Shown here: positions 24,716 through 32,047 of the stretch, piece by piece
How the letters are laid out: each line of letters begins with the position of its first letter
Numbering within the stretch: the stretch's first letter is position 1
NCBI GenBank assembly: GCA_051881775.1
Contig: JBJEQN010000093.1
Location: forward strand, 1-39,711
Reading direction: 5' to 3'
Source: UMGS363 sp051881775
GTDB lineage: Bacteria; Bacillota; Clostridia; Oscillospirales; Ruminococcaceae
Length of the DNA: 39,711 nt
Position numbers and translations under genes: made by a program
Notes under the pieces: model-generated
Seen by the model: the letters and a program-made list of their open reading frames with translations, nothing else
What the model was told of the DNA's origin: nothing
Database searches by the model: none

Positions 24716-26182
24716 ATGAAGATAAGGACAATACTAAGCGGTATAACAGCGCTGCTGCTTGTCGGGACATTCTATTCCTTTGCATTCTGCATGGTAGAGG
24801 ACGTTGACGACGAACCCATTTCAATGGATTATTACTACTCCACCGAGACCGACGCCGCAACAGGCGAACAGCTCGGAGAAGCTACCTCGGCTGCCGTTAC
24901 CGAAGCCGAAGAAACCGCAAAGGTACAGGCAGCAAAGGCTATGCCCGTTCAGGATCCCGAAAAAAGCGCTGTCGCCGAACAGATCGAAGAAAAAATAATG
25001 AGCCTGCCCTCCGGCTCGGAAGCCTCTGCATACGGAATGGCTGAAAATGAGGAGGATGCAGAGGATGAAGTTGTGCCGGAAGATGACGGCGAGCTTGCAA
25101 GCAATGAAAATTCGGCAAACGGCAACGATGATGTCCTTGCCGATGACAAAGCCTCCGATAAGCTGCTGTCAAAGCTGGATTCAGAAATCCCCGAGGAAGA
25201 GGACGAGCCTGTTGTAACTACCGTTCCCGAAGATGATATTGACGATGACGACCTTTATACATATATCATTGAAAACCCCGAGGAGGAAGAAGAACCCGAC
25301 CTTTCGGATATTCCTCCCGTTCCCGAATCGGACGTTATCATCACTATCGACACCACAACATATACCGAAACCACCGTTACGACTGTAGTTACTCCCGGAA
25401 ACGACATTTCCACCGATGAGATGCTTACAGCAAAATATAACGGCTCGGTACATACCGTGGACGCTTTCGAGCTTGTCTGCATGATCGTTAACAACGAAAT
25501 TTCCAGCTATTTTAACGATGAAGCAATAAAGGCGCAGGCTGTTGCGGCTTATTCCTATGTAAAATACCACAACGTCAACGGACTTACTCCCTCCGTACTC
25601 GTAAAAAGCAATCCTCCCCAGAGAATAGTGGATATGGTAGCTTCCGTATGGGGCAAGTGCTGCTATTACAACGGAGAAGTGGCTCAGACCGTTTATATGG
25701 CGTCTTCTTCGGGCTACACAGCTTCTTCGGAAAACGTATGGGGCGGAAAGATACCCTATCTTACAAGCGTTGCCTGCCCCTTTGACTCGGAAAGCGACCC
25801 CAACTACGGCGTAAAGACCAAATTCTCCGAAGCGGCTATACGCTCCGCAGTTGAAAAATATCTCGGCATCACCCTTTCCGATGACCCCGAAAACTGGTTC
25901 ACTATCACCGAATACGTTGACGGCAACTATGTTTCAAAGGTCAACGTTGACGGTCAGATCACTATAACAGGCCGCAAGCTGAGAGAATCCATACTCAACT
26001 ACCAGCTAAAGAGCGCAAGCTTCGATATATCCTATTCTTCGGACGGATATTTCATCTTCACTACATACGGCTGGGGTCACGGCGTGGGAATGAGCCAGAA
26101 CGGCGCAAATATTCTCGCCAAAAAGGGTTATACTTACGATCAGATACTCAAGTATTATTATACGGGAATTGATGTATTATGA
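24716..26182 (+). CDS. SpoIID/LytB-domain protein, probable peptidoglycan lytic transglycosylase
   Basis: This 488-aa exported protein has a signal helix at about 5-24. A long acidic, low-complexity spacer covers about 28-230 and a SpoIID domain about 238-488. The domain shows MIVNNEISSYFNDEAIKAQA, where Glu261 aligns with the catalytic glutamate of SpoIID enzymes, and YGWGHGVGMSQNGAN near the end. SpoIID family members cut glycan strands to anhydro ends. Here the gene sits with four sortases, so wall remodelling during protein anchoring or assembly is more likely than engulfment (inference). Its stop overlaps the pdp start. Confidence 0.9.
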   Translation: MKIRTILSGITALLLVGTFYSFAFCMVEDVDDEPISMDYYYSTETDAATGEQLGEATSAAVTEAEETAKVQAAKAMPVQDPEKSAVAEQIEEKIMSLPSGSEASAYGMAENEEDAEDEVVPEDDGELASNENSANGNDDVLADDKASDKLLSKLDSEIPEEEDEPVVTTVPEDDIDDDDLYTYIIENPEEEEEPDLSDIPPVPESDVIITIDTTTYTETTVTTVVTPGNDISTDEMLTAKYNGSVHTVDAFELVCMIVNNEISSYFNDEAIKAQAVAAYSYVKYHNVNGLTPSVLVKSNPPQRIVDMVASVWGKCCYYNGEVAQTVYMASSSGYTASSENVWGGKIPYLTSVACPFDSESDPNYGVKTKFSEAAIRSAVEKYLGITLSDDPENWFTITEYVDGNYVSKVNVDGQITITGRKLRESILNYQLKSASFDISYSSDGYFIFTTYGWGHGVGMSQNGANILAKKGYTYDQILKYYYTGIDVL

Positions 26183-27486
26183 TGACGATGTATGAGTTAA
26201 TATCAAAGAAAAAGCATGGCGCCGAACTGTCGGCGGAAGAGATCAACTGGTTTGTTGCCGGATATGTTTCCGGCAGCATCCCCGATTATCAGGCTTCCGC
26301 ATGGCTTATGGCGGTATGCTTTTCTTCTTTGTCGGACAGAGAAACCGCCGACCTTACAATGGCTATGGCAAGGTCGGGAGATATGCAGAAGCCCGGTCTT
26401 GACGGCTTCTGCGCAGATAAGCACAGCACAGGGGGCGTGGGCGACAAAACCACCCTTATAACCGCTCCCATAGTTGCAGCCTGCGGAGTTTACGTTCCCA
26501 AAATGTCGGGCAGAGGTCTGGGTCACACGGGCGGCACAATTGACAAGCTGGAATCTATCCCAGGCTTCAATACTTCCCTTTCCTATGACGACTTTATCTC
26601 CGTTGTAAAAAAAGCAGGCTTTGCCGTTGCAGGACAGACAGGCACCCTTGTCCCTGCGGATAAGAAGCTCTACGCCCTGCGCAATGCCACCGCCACCGTT
26701 GACAGCATACCCCTTATCTGCTCCTCAATAATGAGTAAAAAACTTGCCACAGGCGCAGACGGTATCGTCCTTGACGTTAAAACAGGCGACGGCGCATTTA
26801 TGAAAACGGAGAAAGATGCCGAAAAGCTCGCCGAAGCTATGGTCAGAGTGGGCAGGCTTGCAGGAAGAAAGTGCTCCGCCGTGCTTACCGATATGAACAA
26901 GCCCCTCGGCAAGGCTGTAGGCAACTCCCTTGAAGTTATCGAAGCAATTGAAGCGCTGAAAGGAAATGCGCCTGCCGACCTGCTTGAAGTGTCCCTCACA
27001 CTTGCTGCGGAAATGCTTTCTCTCGCAGGAAAAGGCACTCACGAGGAATGTCTTGCTATGGCTGAAAGCGCCCTTAAATCGGGAAAAGCCCTTGAACGTC
27101 TGAAATATATGATAGAGCTTCAAGGCGGCGACAGCCGTGTTGCCGAGGACTATTCCCTTTTTATGCAGCCAAAGCGCTCAAAAGAAGTATTTGCAGACAA
27201 GGACGGCTTTATAAGCGGAATATCCTGCGAACACACGGGAATGATCTCCCTAAAGCTGGGCGCAGGACGCAAGACCAAGGAATCGGAAATTGACCCCTCC
27301 GCAGGTATCGTTTTTGACAGAACTGTGGGAGATGCGGTGAAAAAGGGCGACAGGATAGCCGTGCTTTATACCTCTTCCGATTGTGACCTTGAAGAAATTG
27401 CGGAAGAATTTGGAAAAGTTATCACTGTCAGCAGCGAAAAACCTGTTTTAAATAAAAATATAATAAAAATTATAAAAGGGTATTGA
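26179..27486 (+). CDS. pdp: Pyrimidine-nucleoside phosphorylase
   Basis: It splits uridine and thymidine with phosphate to base and (deoxy)ribose 1-phosphate in pyrimidine salvage. The 435-aa length is right. KHSTGGVGDKTTLITAPIVAAC at about 81-102 is the phosphate-binding region, and SGRGLGHTGGTIDKLESIPGF is the thymidine/pyrimidine phosphorylase signature. The gene starts in an ATGA overlap with the SpoIID-like gene; MTMYELISKKKHG is the normal start of the family. Coupling of a salvage enzyme to a cell-surface operon is odd. Its stop codon TGA is part of the -35 box of the next promoter. Confidence 0.96.
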   Translation: MMTMYELISKKKHGAELSAEEINWFVAGYVSGSIPDYQASAWLMAVCFSSLSDRETADLTMAMARSGDMQKPGLDGFCADKHSTGGVGDKTTLITAPIVAACGVYVPKMSGRGLGHTGGTIDKLESIPGFNTSLSYDDFISVVKKAGFAVAGQTGTLVPADKKLYALRNATATVDSIPLICSSIMSKKLATGADGIVLDVKTGDGAFMKTEKDAEKLAEAMVRVGRLAGRKCSAVLTDMNKPLGKAVGNSLEVIEAIEALKGNAPADLLEVSLTLAAEMLSLAGKGTHEECLAMAESALKSGKALERLKYMIELQGGDSRVAEDYSLFMQPKRSKEVFADKDGFISGISCEHTGMISLKLGAGRKTKESEIDPSAGIVFDRTVGDAVKKGDRIAVLYTSSDCDLEEIAEEFGKVITVSSEKPVLNKNIIKIIKGY

Positions 27487-27523
27487 CATTTAATATTATA
27501 TGATGTATAATATTAAATGTCAA
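27483..27523. promoter_or_regulatory. Perfectly palindromic sigma-A promoter
   Basis: Two perfect 18-base arms (27483-27500 and 27506-27523) surround a 5-base centre. Read on the plus strand the palindrome holds TTGACA (27483-27488), 17 bases, then TATAAT (27506-27511). By symmetry the minus strand holds the same boxes at the same spacing. It drives the zinc-ribbon gene at 27603 and could fire in both directions. As RNA it may also form a hairpin ending the pdp message. The TGA stop of pdp is 27484-27486. Confidence 0.8.
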
Positions 27524-27602
27524 GCAAAGTAAGTTAACCGCAATCCGCAAAGCATATAATTTTATGTGCCAGCGGCATATATTCTGACAGGAGGATCTTA
27601 TT

Positions 27603-28082
27603 ATGAACGATGTATTTGAAAAAATCAGCAAAACTATCACAGACACAGGCAAAGCGGTAAGCGAAAAGACCAAGCAGGTCGGCGAAGCTGCAAAGCTCAA
27701 CGCTAAGATCGTGTCTTCCGAGCATACCATCAGTGAAAACTACACCATTCTCGGCAAGTTCTATTACGACAACTACAAGAACAACCCCGATGAGGGCGCT
27801 GTTGAAGCCGTTAACAGCATTACAGCCGCTCTTGACGCTATCGACGAAATGAAGGCACAGATCCTTTCCCTTAAGGGCGCTGTAAAATGCACAGCCTGCG
27901 GCGCTGAGTGTCCTATCGAAAACAACTTCTGCGGCAAGTGCGGCGCAGCTCTTGAAAAACCCGAGGTTCCCGCAGAGGAAGAGTCTGCCGAAGAAGCTGA
28001 GGTCATTGAGACCGTTGCAGAGGAAGCTCCTGCAGAGGAAGCTCCCGTACAGACAGAGGATGCTCCTTCTTCCGAGGAATAA
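27603..28082 (+). CDS. Cytoplasmic zinc-ribbon protein with helical N-terminus and acidic tail
   Basis: This 159-aa protein begins with a helical, lysine-rich segment (about 1-90, VFEKISKTITDTGKAVSEK onward) with coiled-coil character. A four-cysteine zinc ribbon CTACGAECP, then CGKCGAAL, covers about 98-120, and a very acidic Glu/Ala/Pro tail follows. There is no signal or membrane helix. Similar small proteins are common in Clostridia with no known role. GGAGG precedes the ATG. It has its own strong palindromic promoter and is a single-gene unit ending in the terminator at 28306. Confidence 0.85.
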   Translation: MNDVFEKISKTITDTGKAVSEKTKQVGEAAKLNAKIVSSEHTISENYTILGKFYYDNYKNNPDEGAVEAVNSITAALDAIDEMKAQILSLKGAVKCTACGAECPIENNFCGKCGAALEKPEVPAEEESAEEAEVIETVAEEAPAEEAPVQTEDAPSSEE

Positions 28083-28305
28083 GCCGAACTTTGATAACAA
28101 AGCTGTTTAAAACGAAAGCCGTTACAGGCTCTCACTAAACATAACGACAGCATGACGTACATCACAGACGGACGGTTTAATAGACATTCAGTATGACTTC
28201 TTTTGTGACTTCAAAGGTACCGAAGGACACCGGGAACGACAGCTTTGAACGCATAATTTTCATCATCATGAGCATTACATAACCAAAATTGTTATAACAA
28301 GCATT

Positions 28306-28336
28306 ATCCCCTTGCTTCCGGTTCAGGCAAGGGGAT
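28306..28336 (+). terminator. Rho-independent terminator
   Basis: A perfect 10-bp stem (28306-28315 with 28327-28336), 11-base loop and a TTTTT tail lie about 220 bases after the zinc-ribbon gene. The 220 bases between hold no convincing gene. Confidence 0.9.
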
Positions 28337-28367
28337 TTTTGTATTGTTAATTACCAATAGTTACAGC

Positions 28368-28396
28368 TTGATTTCTTGTAATATTTCTGTTATAAT
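28368..28396 (+). promoter_or_regulatory. Sigma-A promoter of the Cys-rich microprotein
   Basis: TTGATT (28368-28373) and TATAAT (28391-28396) are 17 bases apart. The predicted leader before the microprotein start is about 85 bases. Confidence 0.8.
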
Positions 28397-28487
28397 ATAG
28401 TTAATCCGTTAACAATTGTGTAACCTATTTTACCGATATGTAATACAAATAACTGTTGCGGAAATAAAAAAGGAGGTACATATAAAA

Positions 28488-28559
28488 ATGTGTTCAAACA
28501 ATTTCTGTTCAGAGCTTTTCGCATACATTCTTAAGTTCTTCTGCAACACAGGCTGCTAA
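28488..28559 (+). CDS. 23-residue four-cysteine microprotein
   Basis: ATG at 28488 follows a full AGGAGG ribosome site at 28471-28476 (11-base spacing). The frame encodes 23 residues and ends in TAA. Cysteines are at 2, 7, 19 and 23 with a hydrophobic centre (ELFAYILKFF), so a membrane-associated or disulfide/metal-binding hairpin is possible. It has its own promoter (28368-28396) and terminator (28621-28653), which makes chance unlikely. No family is recognised. It could be a peptide signal or the precursor of a modified peptide, but no maturation or export gene is adjacent. Confidence 0.7.
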   Translation: MCSNNFCSELFAYILKFFCNTGC

Positions 28560-28620
28560 ATAAGAATTTAAGGTTATGCAAGACCCAATAGCCGACCTGA
28601 AAATTCCCTTTTGACATAAA

Positions 28621-28653
28621 AAGGCTTCTGCGCCAATAAAACGCAGAAGCCTT
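28621..28653. terminator. Bidirectional terminator
   Basis: A perfect 12-bp stem (28621-28632 with 28642-28653) with a 9-base loop has T-rich flanks on both sides. It separates the plus-strand microprotein from the minus-strand antiporter gene. Confidence 0.85.
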
Positions 28654-28672
28654 AACTTTTTATGATGCCCTT

Positions 28673-29914
28673 TTATGCCTGAGCCTGTGCAGGTTCGTCC
28701 GTCTGAACATTGCCTGCAGGTGCGTCGTTTTCCTCGCCTCTGTAAAGCAGCTTCAGAATAATAGGCGTTGCAATGGACGAGCAGATGATAAGGAGAATTA
28801 CCGCAACAAAGTATTTCTGCTCCATAAGTCCTGCCGAAAGTCCCTTTGATGCAACAATAAGCGCAACCTCGCCTCTTGTCATCATTCCTACACCCACCTT
28901 TAAGCTGTCCTTCCAGCTGTTTTTTGCCAGCTTTGCAACAGCGCCGCAGCCGATGATCTTGGTAAGAAGGGAAACAATAACGAACAATGCGGAGAACAGA
29001 ACAAGCTCCGAGGTCATTTCGCTGAAATCCGTCTTTAAGCCGATGTTTACGAAGAATATAGGTCCGAATATCATATAGGAGCTGATGTCCATCTTCTGTG
29101 CAACGTAATCGCTGTCTTTAAGGCTGCTGAGAATGATACCTGCGGCATATGCACCCGTAATATCGGCGATGCCGAAGAATTCCTCCGCACAGAAGGAAAG
29201 GAGCATTGCAAAAGCAAGTCCGAAAATAGGAAGACGTCTTCTGTGGGGGTATTTTTTGTTAAGCAGCTTGAACAGCTTGTAAACAAGAATACCTGCGCCA
29301 ATGGTAACTACGAAGAACAGGAGTATCTGAATAAGCACCTTTCCGATGCTGCCGCCGGAAGCGTTCTCTCCGCCGGAAAGGCTGATAACGAATGTAAGTA
29401 CAATAATGCCGATAACGTCGTCAATAATAGCAGCGCTGAGAATCAGTGTTCCTATCTTGCCCTTTAGCTTTCCAAGCTCTCTGAGGGTCTGAACGGTTAT
29501 CGTAACGGAGGTTGCGGTCATGATAGAGCCAATGAACAGCGCCTTGAAGAACTCCTGTGAGCCTGTCTCGGGGAATCCGCCGTACATAAGCAGGGAGAAC
29601 AGCACAAATCCGCCAAGCAGCGGAACAAACACACCCACGCAGGCAACAAGCAGCGCAAGGGGACCTGTCCTTATAAGCTCTTTAAGGTCGGTCTCAAGTC
29701 CTGCGGAAAACATAAGCAGAACAACGCCTATCTCCGCCATTTCATTAAGGAACTCGGAAGAACCCACAAGGCCAAAAACAGCCGGACCGATAAGAAGTCC
29801 TGCGATGATCTGACCCACAACCTGAGGCGCTTTACACTTTTTGGCAAGCAGCCCAAAGAATTCGGCAGCGAATATTATCAGCGCCAGATCCTTGAAAATA
29901 TTAAACGTTTCCAT
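28673..29914 (-). CDS. Cation/proton antiporter, CPA2 family
   Basis: This 413-aa membrane protein of about 12 helices belongs to the KefB/NapA (Na+/H+ exchanger) superfamily. LLIGPAVFGLVGSSEFL and MFSAGLETDL near residues 41-75 are typical. SAAIIDDVIGIIVLTF carries the paired Asp residues of the ion site, and MMTRGEVALIVASKG is the late conserved helix. No TrkA/RCK nucleotide-binding domain is attached, so Na+ or K+ exchange is likely but the ion cannot be fixed. GTGGAGG precedes the ATG. It is a single-gene unit. Confidence 0.93.
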   Translation of the reverse strand: METFNIFKDLALIIFAAEFFGLLAKKCKAPQVVGQIIAGLLIGPAVFGLVGSSEFLNEMAEIGVVLLMFSAGLETDLKELIRTGPLALLVACVGVFVPLLGGFVLFSLLMYGGFPETGSQEFFKALFIGSIMTATSVTITVQTLRELGKLKGKIGTLILSAAIIDDVIGIIVLTFVISLSGGENASGGSIGKVLIQILLFFVVTIGAGILVYKLFKLLNKKYPHRRRLPIFGLAFAMLLSFCAEEFFGIADITGAYAAGIILSSLKDSDYVAQKMDISSYMIFGPIFFVNIGLKTDFSEMTSELVLFSALFVIVSLLTKIIGCGAVAKLAKNSWKDSLKVGVGMMTRGEVALIVASKGLSAGLMEQKYFVAVILLIICSSIATPIILKLLYRGEENDAPAGNVQTDEPAQAQA

Positions 29915-30001
29915 AAATCTTCCTCCACATAATTCTTTTCAACTTATGTATTATAGCGGTATGATATGAATTTGTTTGATGTATTTTATGTATATTGTGT
30001 G

Positions 30002-30030
30002 ATTATAGAAAATTTTGTATATAAATACAA
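30002..30030 (-). promoter_or_regulatory. Probable promoter of the antiporter gene
   Basis: TTGTAT (30025-30030) and TATAAT (30002-30007) on the minus strand are 17 bases apart, about 88 bases before the antiporter ATG. Confidence 0.55.
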
Positions 30031-30065
30031 GTTAAGGCATAAAGAGGAAAAAATTATTGTGTATA

Positions 30066-30788
30066 TTATTTCAGCTTGGCTGCCCAGTATTTGTGATCGG
30101 GCATAAATTCTTCCACAACACGGTAAAACCTGCTGCTGTGGTCGGGAACGATAAAGTGGGCATATTCGTGGATAAAAACGTATCTGACCGAATTTTCGGG
30201 GTAATAGATGAGCCTTGTGTTCATAACGATGACCCCGTCGGAAATATGGCAGCTCCCCCACCTTGACTTCATATTTTTCATCTTTATCAAGGCAGGCTTA
30301 ACACCGTATCTGCGCATAAACTCCGCCGAGACTTCCGAATCGAGCCGTTTGAAAAGCTCCGCCGTCCTGTTGTACAGCCAGTTCCGCACAAGCATATTCA
30401 CAAAAGGGGCGTTTTTCGTGTCGCAGGTGCTTACAACAAGCTCGCCGCCCGAAATGCACACCCTGTCCTCCTCCCCGAAGCGCACCCTTACCGTGTACTG
30501 CTCCCCAAGATAGGGCAGAACCGAGCCTTCCTGCCAGAAAACATCCTCTCCCGGCTCACGGGAACGCATTTTGTCTTCCCCATTGAGCCTTTCAACGCTC
30601 CGCACGATGAAATCATACTTTGAACGTATAAAATTTTCTATAAAGTAAAGCGGAACGTCCGGCGAAGCGGAAACCAGCACCGCACCGTCGGACTTTATGC
30701 GCATATTTACGTTTTTGACCCTTTTCCTTGTGAGATAATAGGTAATTACCGTACCTTTGCAGTCTACCCTGCGCTCCTCGGCTTTCAC
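30066..30788 (-). CDS. YgjP-like (DUF45) zinc metallopeptidase
   Basis: This 240-aa soluble protein has the zincin motif HEYAH at residues 207-211 and a third ligand His217 (PDHSSRFY). The family signature MKSRWGSCH is at about 173-181. Members of the YgjP/SprT-like metal-dependent hydrolase family have no clear substrate. The start is GTG at 30788, overlapping the TGA stop of the CDF gene, so the pair is translationally coupled. A zinc enzyme coupled to a metal efflux pump is a plausible functional link (inference). Confidence 0.9.
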   Translation of the reverse strand: MKAEERRVDCKGTVITYYLTRKRVKNVNMRIKSDGAVLVSASPDVPLYFIENFIRSKYDFIVRSVERLNGEDKMRSREPGEDVFWQEGSVLPYLGEQYTVRVRFGEEDRVCISGGELVVSTCDTKNAPFVNMLVRNWLYNRTAELFKRLDSEVSAEFMRRYGVKPALIKMKNMKSRWGSCHISDGVIVMNTRLIYYPENSVRYVFIHEYAHFIVPDHSSRFYRVVEEFMPDHKYWAAKLK

Positions 30789-31954
30789 GCAAACACCTCG
30801 TCTACCGTTATCACAAGGTTCAGACGGGGATCCTGCTCTGCCGTGCGGCGTTTTATCTCTTTTACAACAGCTTCCCGTTCCTCCGGCTTGTATTTGTCAC
30901 GAATAATGATGTCAAAGATAGCGTTTATATTTTCCTCGCCGTCGGTAATGCGGAAATCGTGAATGTCGCAGCTTTCATCAACGCTCTTTGCAATGCCTCG
31001 GATAAGCTCCTTCAGGCTGTCAACACGCTCGTTGTTCACAGTAACGGGATCCATATGTATAACAAGCTGAACACCCATAGATGTAAGCACACTGCGCTCA
31101 ATGCTGTCGATTATCTCGTGAACGTGTACAAAATCCGAGTCGTCGGGAACCTCCGCATGAACGGAAGCAAATATCCTGCCGGGACCGTAGTCGTGAACGA
31201 TAAGGTCGTGTATGCCGCATATCTCCTCATGGCTCATTACCTCGCCGCCAATTGCAGAAATAAGCTCCTCTGAGGGGGGAGTTCCGAGCAGCAGGTCAAT
31301 GGTCTCCTTAGCTATCTTAAAGCCGCCGTAAATAATGTATACCGCAACTATCAGACCTACAAAGCCGTCTATCTGGAAGGGCAGAAAATATCCCACAGCC
31401 GTTGCCGCAGTTACCGCAGCGGTGGAGATAACGTCGTTTATGCTGTCCTTGGCGGTTGCTCTCATTACGGAGGAATTGATGGCCTTGCCGATATAGCTGT
31501 AAGCGAAATACATCCACAGCTTAACAAGCAGCGAAAGGGCAAGTATTATTATCATAACAACGCTTAAGGACAGCTCCTCGGGGTGCAGGATCTTTCCGAA
31601 TGAGGTTTTCAGCAACTCAAAGCCAACTATCATAATGATAAAGGAAACGATAAGGGATGAAATGTATTCAAACCTGCCGTGGCCGTAGGGATGCTCCTTG
31701 TCGGGCAGACGGTTGGACATTTTCGCCCCGATTATCGCAACAATGCAGCTGCCCATATCGGACAGGTTGTTGAAAGCGTCGGACATTACCGCAATACTGT
31801 TCATGGCAAGACCGATAAAAAGCTTCACAAGGAAAAGCAAAATGTTGCATATTGCTCCCAGCACTCCCCCGAGAACGCAGTAATTTTCCCTGACCTTTTT
31901 ATTTTCCGGCTTGTCATAGTCCTTAACAAATGTGCGTACAAAAAATTTTATCAT
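30785..31954 (-). CDS. Cation diffusion facilitator family transporter
   Basis: This 389-aa metal/proton antiporter has six transmembrane helices in the first 210 residues and a cytoplasmic C-terminal domain. Metal-site residues are seen in SDAFNNLSDMG (helix 2, D-x3-N-x3-D pattern) and SINDVISTA (helix 5). HPYGHGRFEYISSL between helices 2 and 3 is typical of the family. The Asp/Asn-based helix 2 site is more like Mn/Fe-type members than the His/Asp Zn-type, so manganese or iron export is possible; sequence alone does not settle it. Its TGA overlaps the GTG of the peptidase gene. Confidence 0.94.
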   Translation of the reverse strand: MIKFFVRTFVKDYDKPENKKVRENYCVLGGVLGAICNILLFLVKLFIGLAMNSIAVMSDAFNNLSDMGSCIVAIIGAKMSNRLPDKEHPYGHGRFEYISSLIVSFIIMIVGFELLKTSFGKILHPEELSLSVVMIIILALSLLVKLWMYFAYSYIGKAINSSVMRATAKDSINDVISTAAVTAATAVGYFLPFQIDGFVGLIVAVYIIYGGFKIAKETIDLLLGTPPSEELISAIGGEVMSHEEICGIHDLIVHDYGPGRIFASVHAEVPDDSDFVHVHEIIDSIERSVLTSMGVQLVIHMDPVTVNNERVDSLKELIRGIAKSVDESCDIHDFRITDGEENINAIFDIIIRDKYKPEEREAVVKEIKRRTAEQDPRLNLVITVDEVFA

Positions 31955-31988
31955 AAAAACACCCCTTGATACAGGTTCGGCATAGATA

Positions 31989-32018
31989 AACGACCCGGCT
32001 AATATGAGCCGAGCCGTT
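31989..32018 (-). terminator. Terminator of the fibronectin-repeat gene
   Basis: A 12-bp stem (31989-32000 with 32007-32018; two G-U pairs on the minus-strand RNA) with a 6-base loop and a short T tract lies 29 bases after the stop. Confidence 0.65.
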
Positions 32019-32047
32019 TTTTACATCTTTTTCAGACCCTTGCACCG

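Noticed and set aside
24716..26182. Sporulation engulfment SpoIID proper
   Set aside because: The domain is shared, but the long acidic spacer and the sortase operon context do not match the sporulation spoIID locus, so I kept a domain-level name.
27534..28100. 188-aa open frame on the minus strand
   Set aside because: Antisense to the zinc-ribbon gene, which has a promoter and ribosome site; the antisense product is Cys/Phe/Leu-rich noise.
28141..28185. Short frame of about 14 codons after the zinc-ribbon gene
   Set aside because: No ribosome site and no conservation evidence; treated as part of the untranslated trailer.
28488..28559. SCIFF-type radical-SAM peptide precursor
   Set aside because: The peptide is half the usual SCIFF length with four, not six, cysteines, and there is no radical SAM gene nearby.
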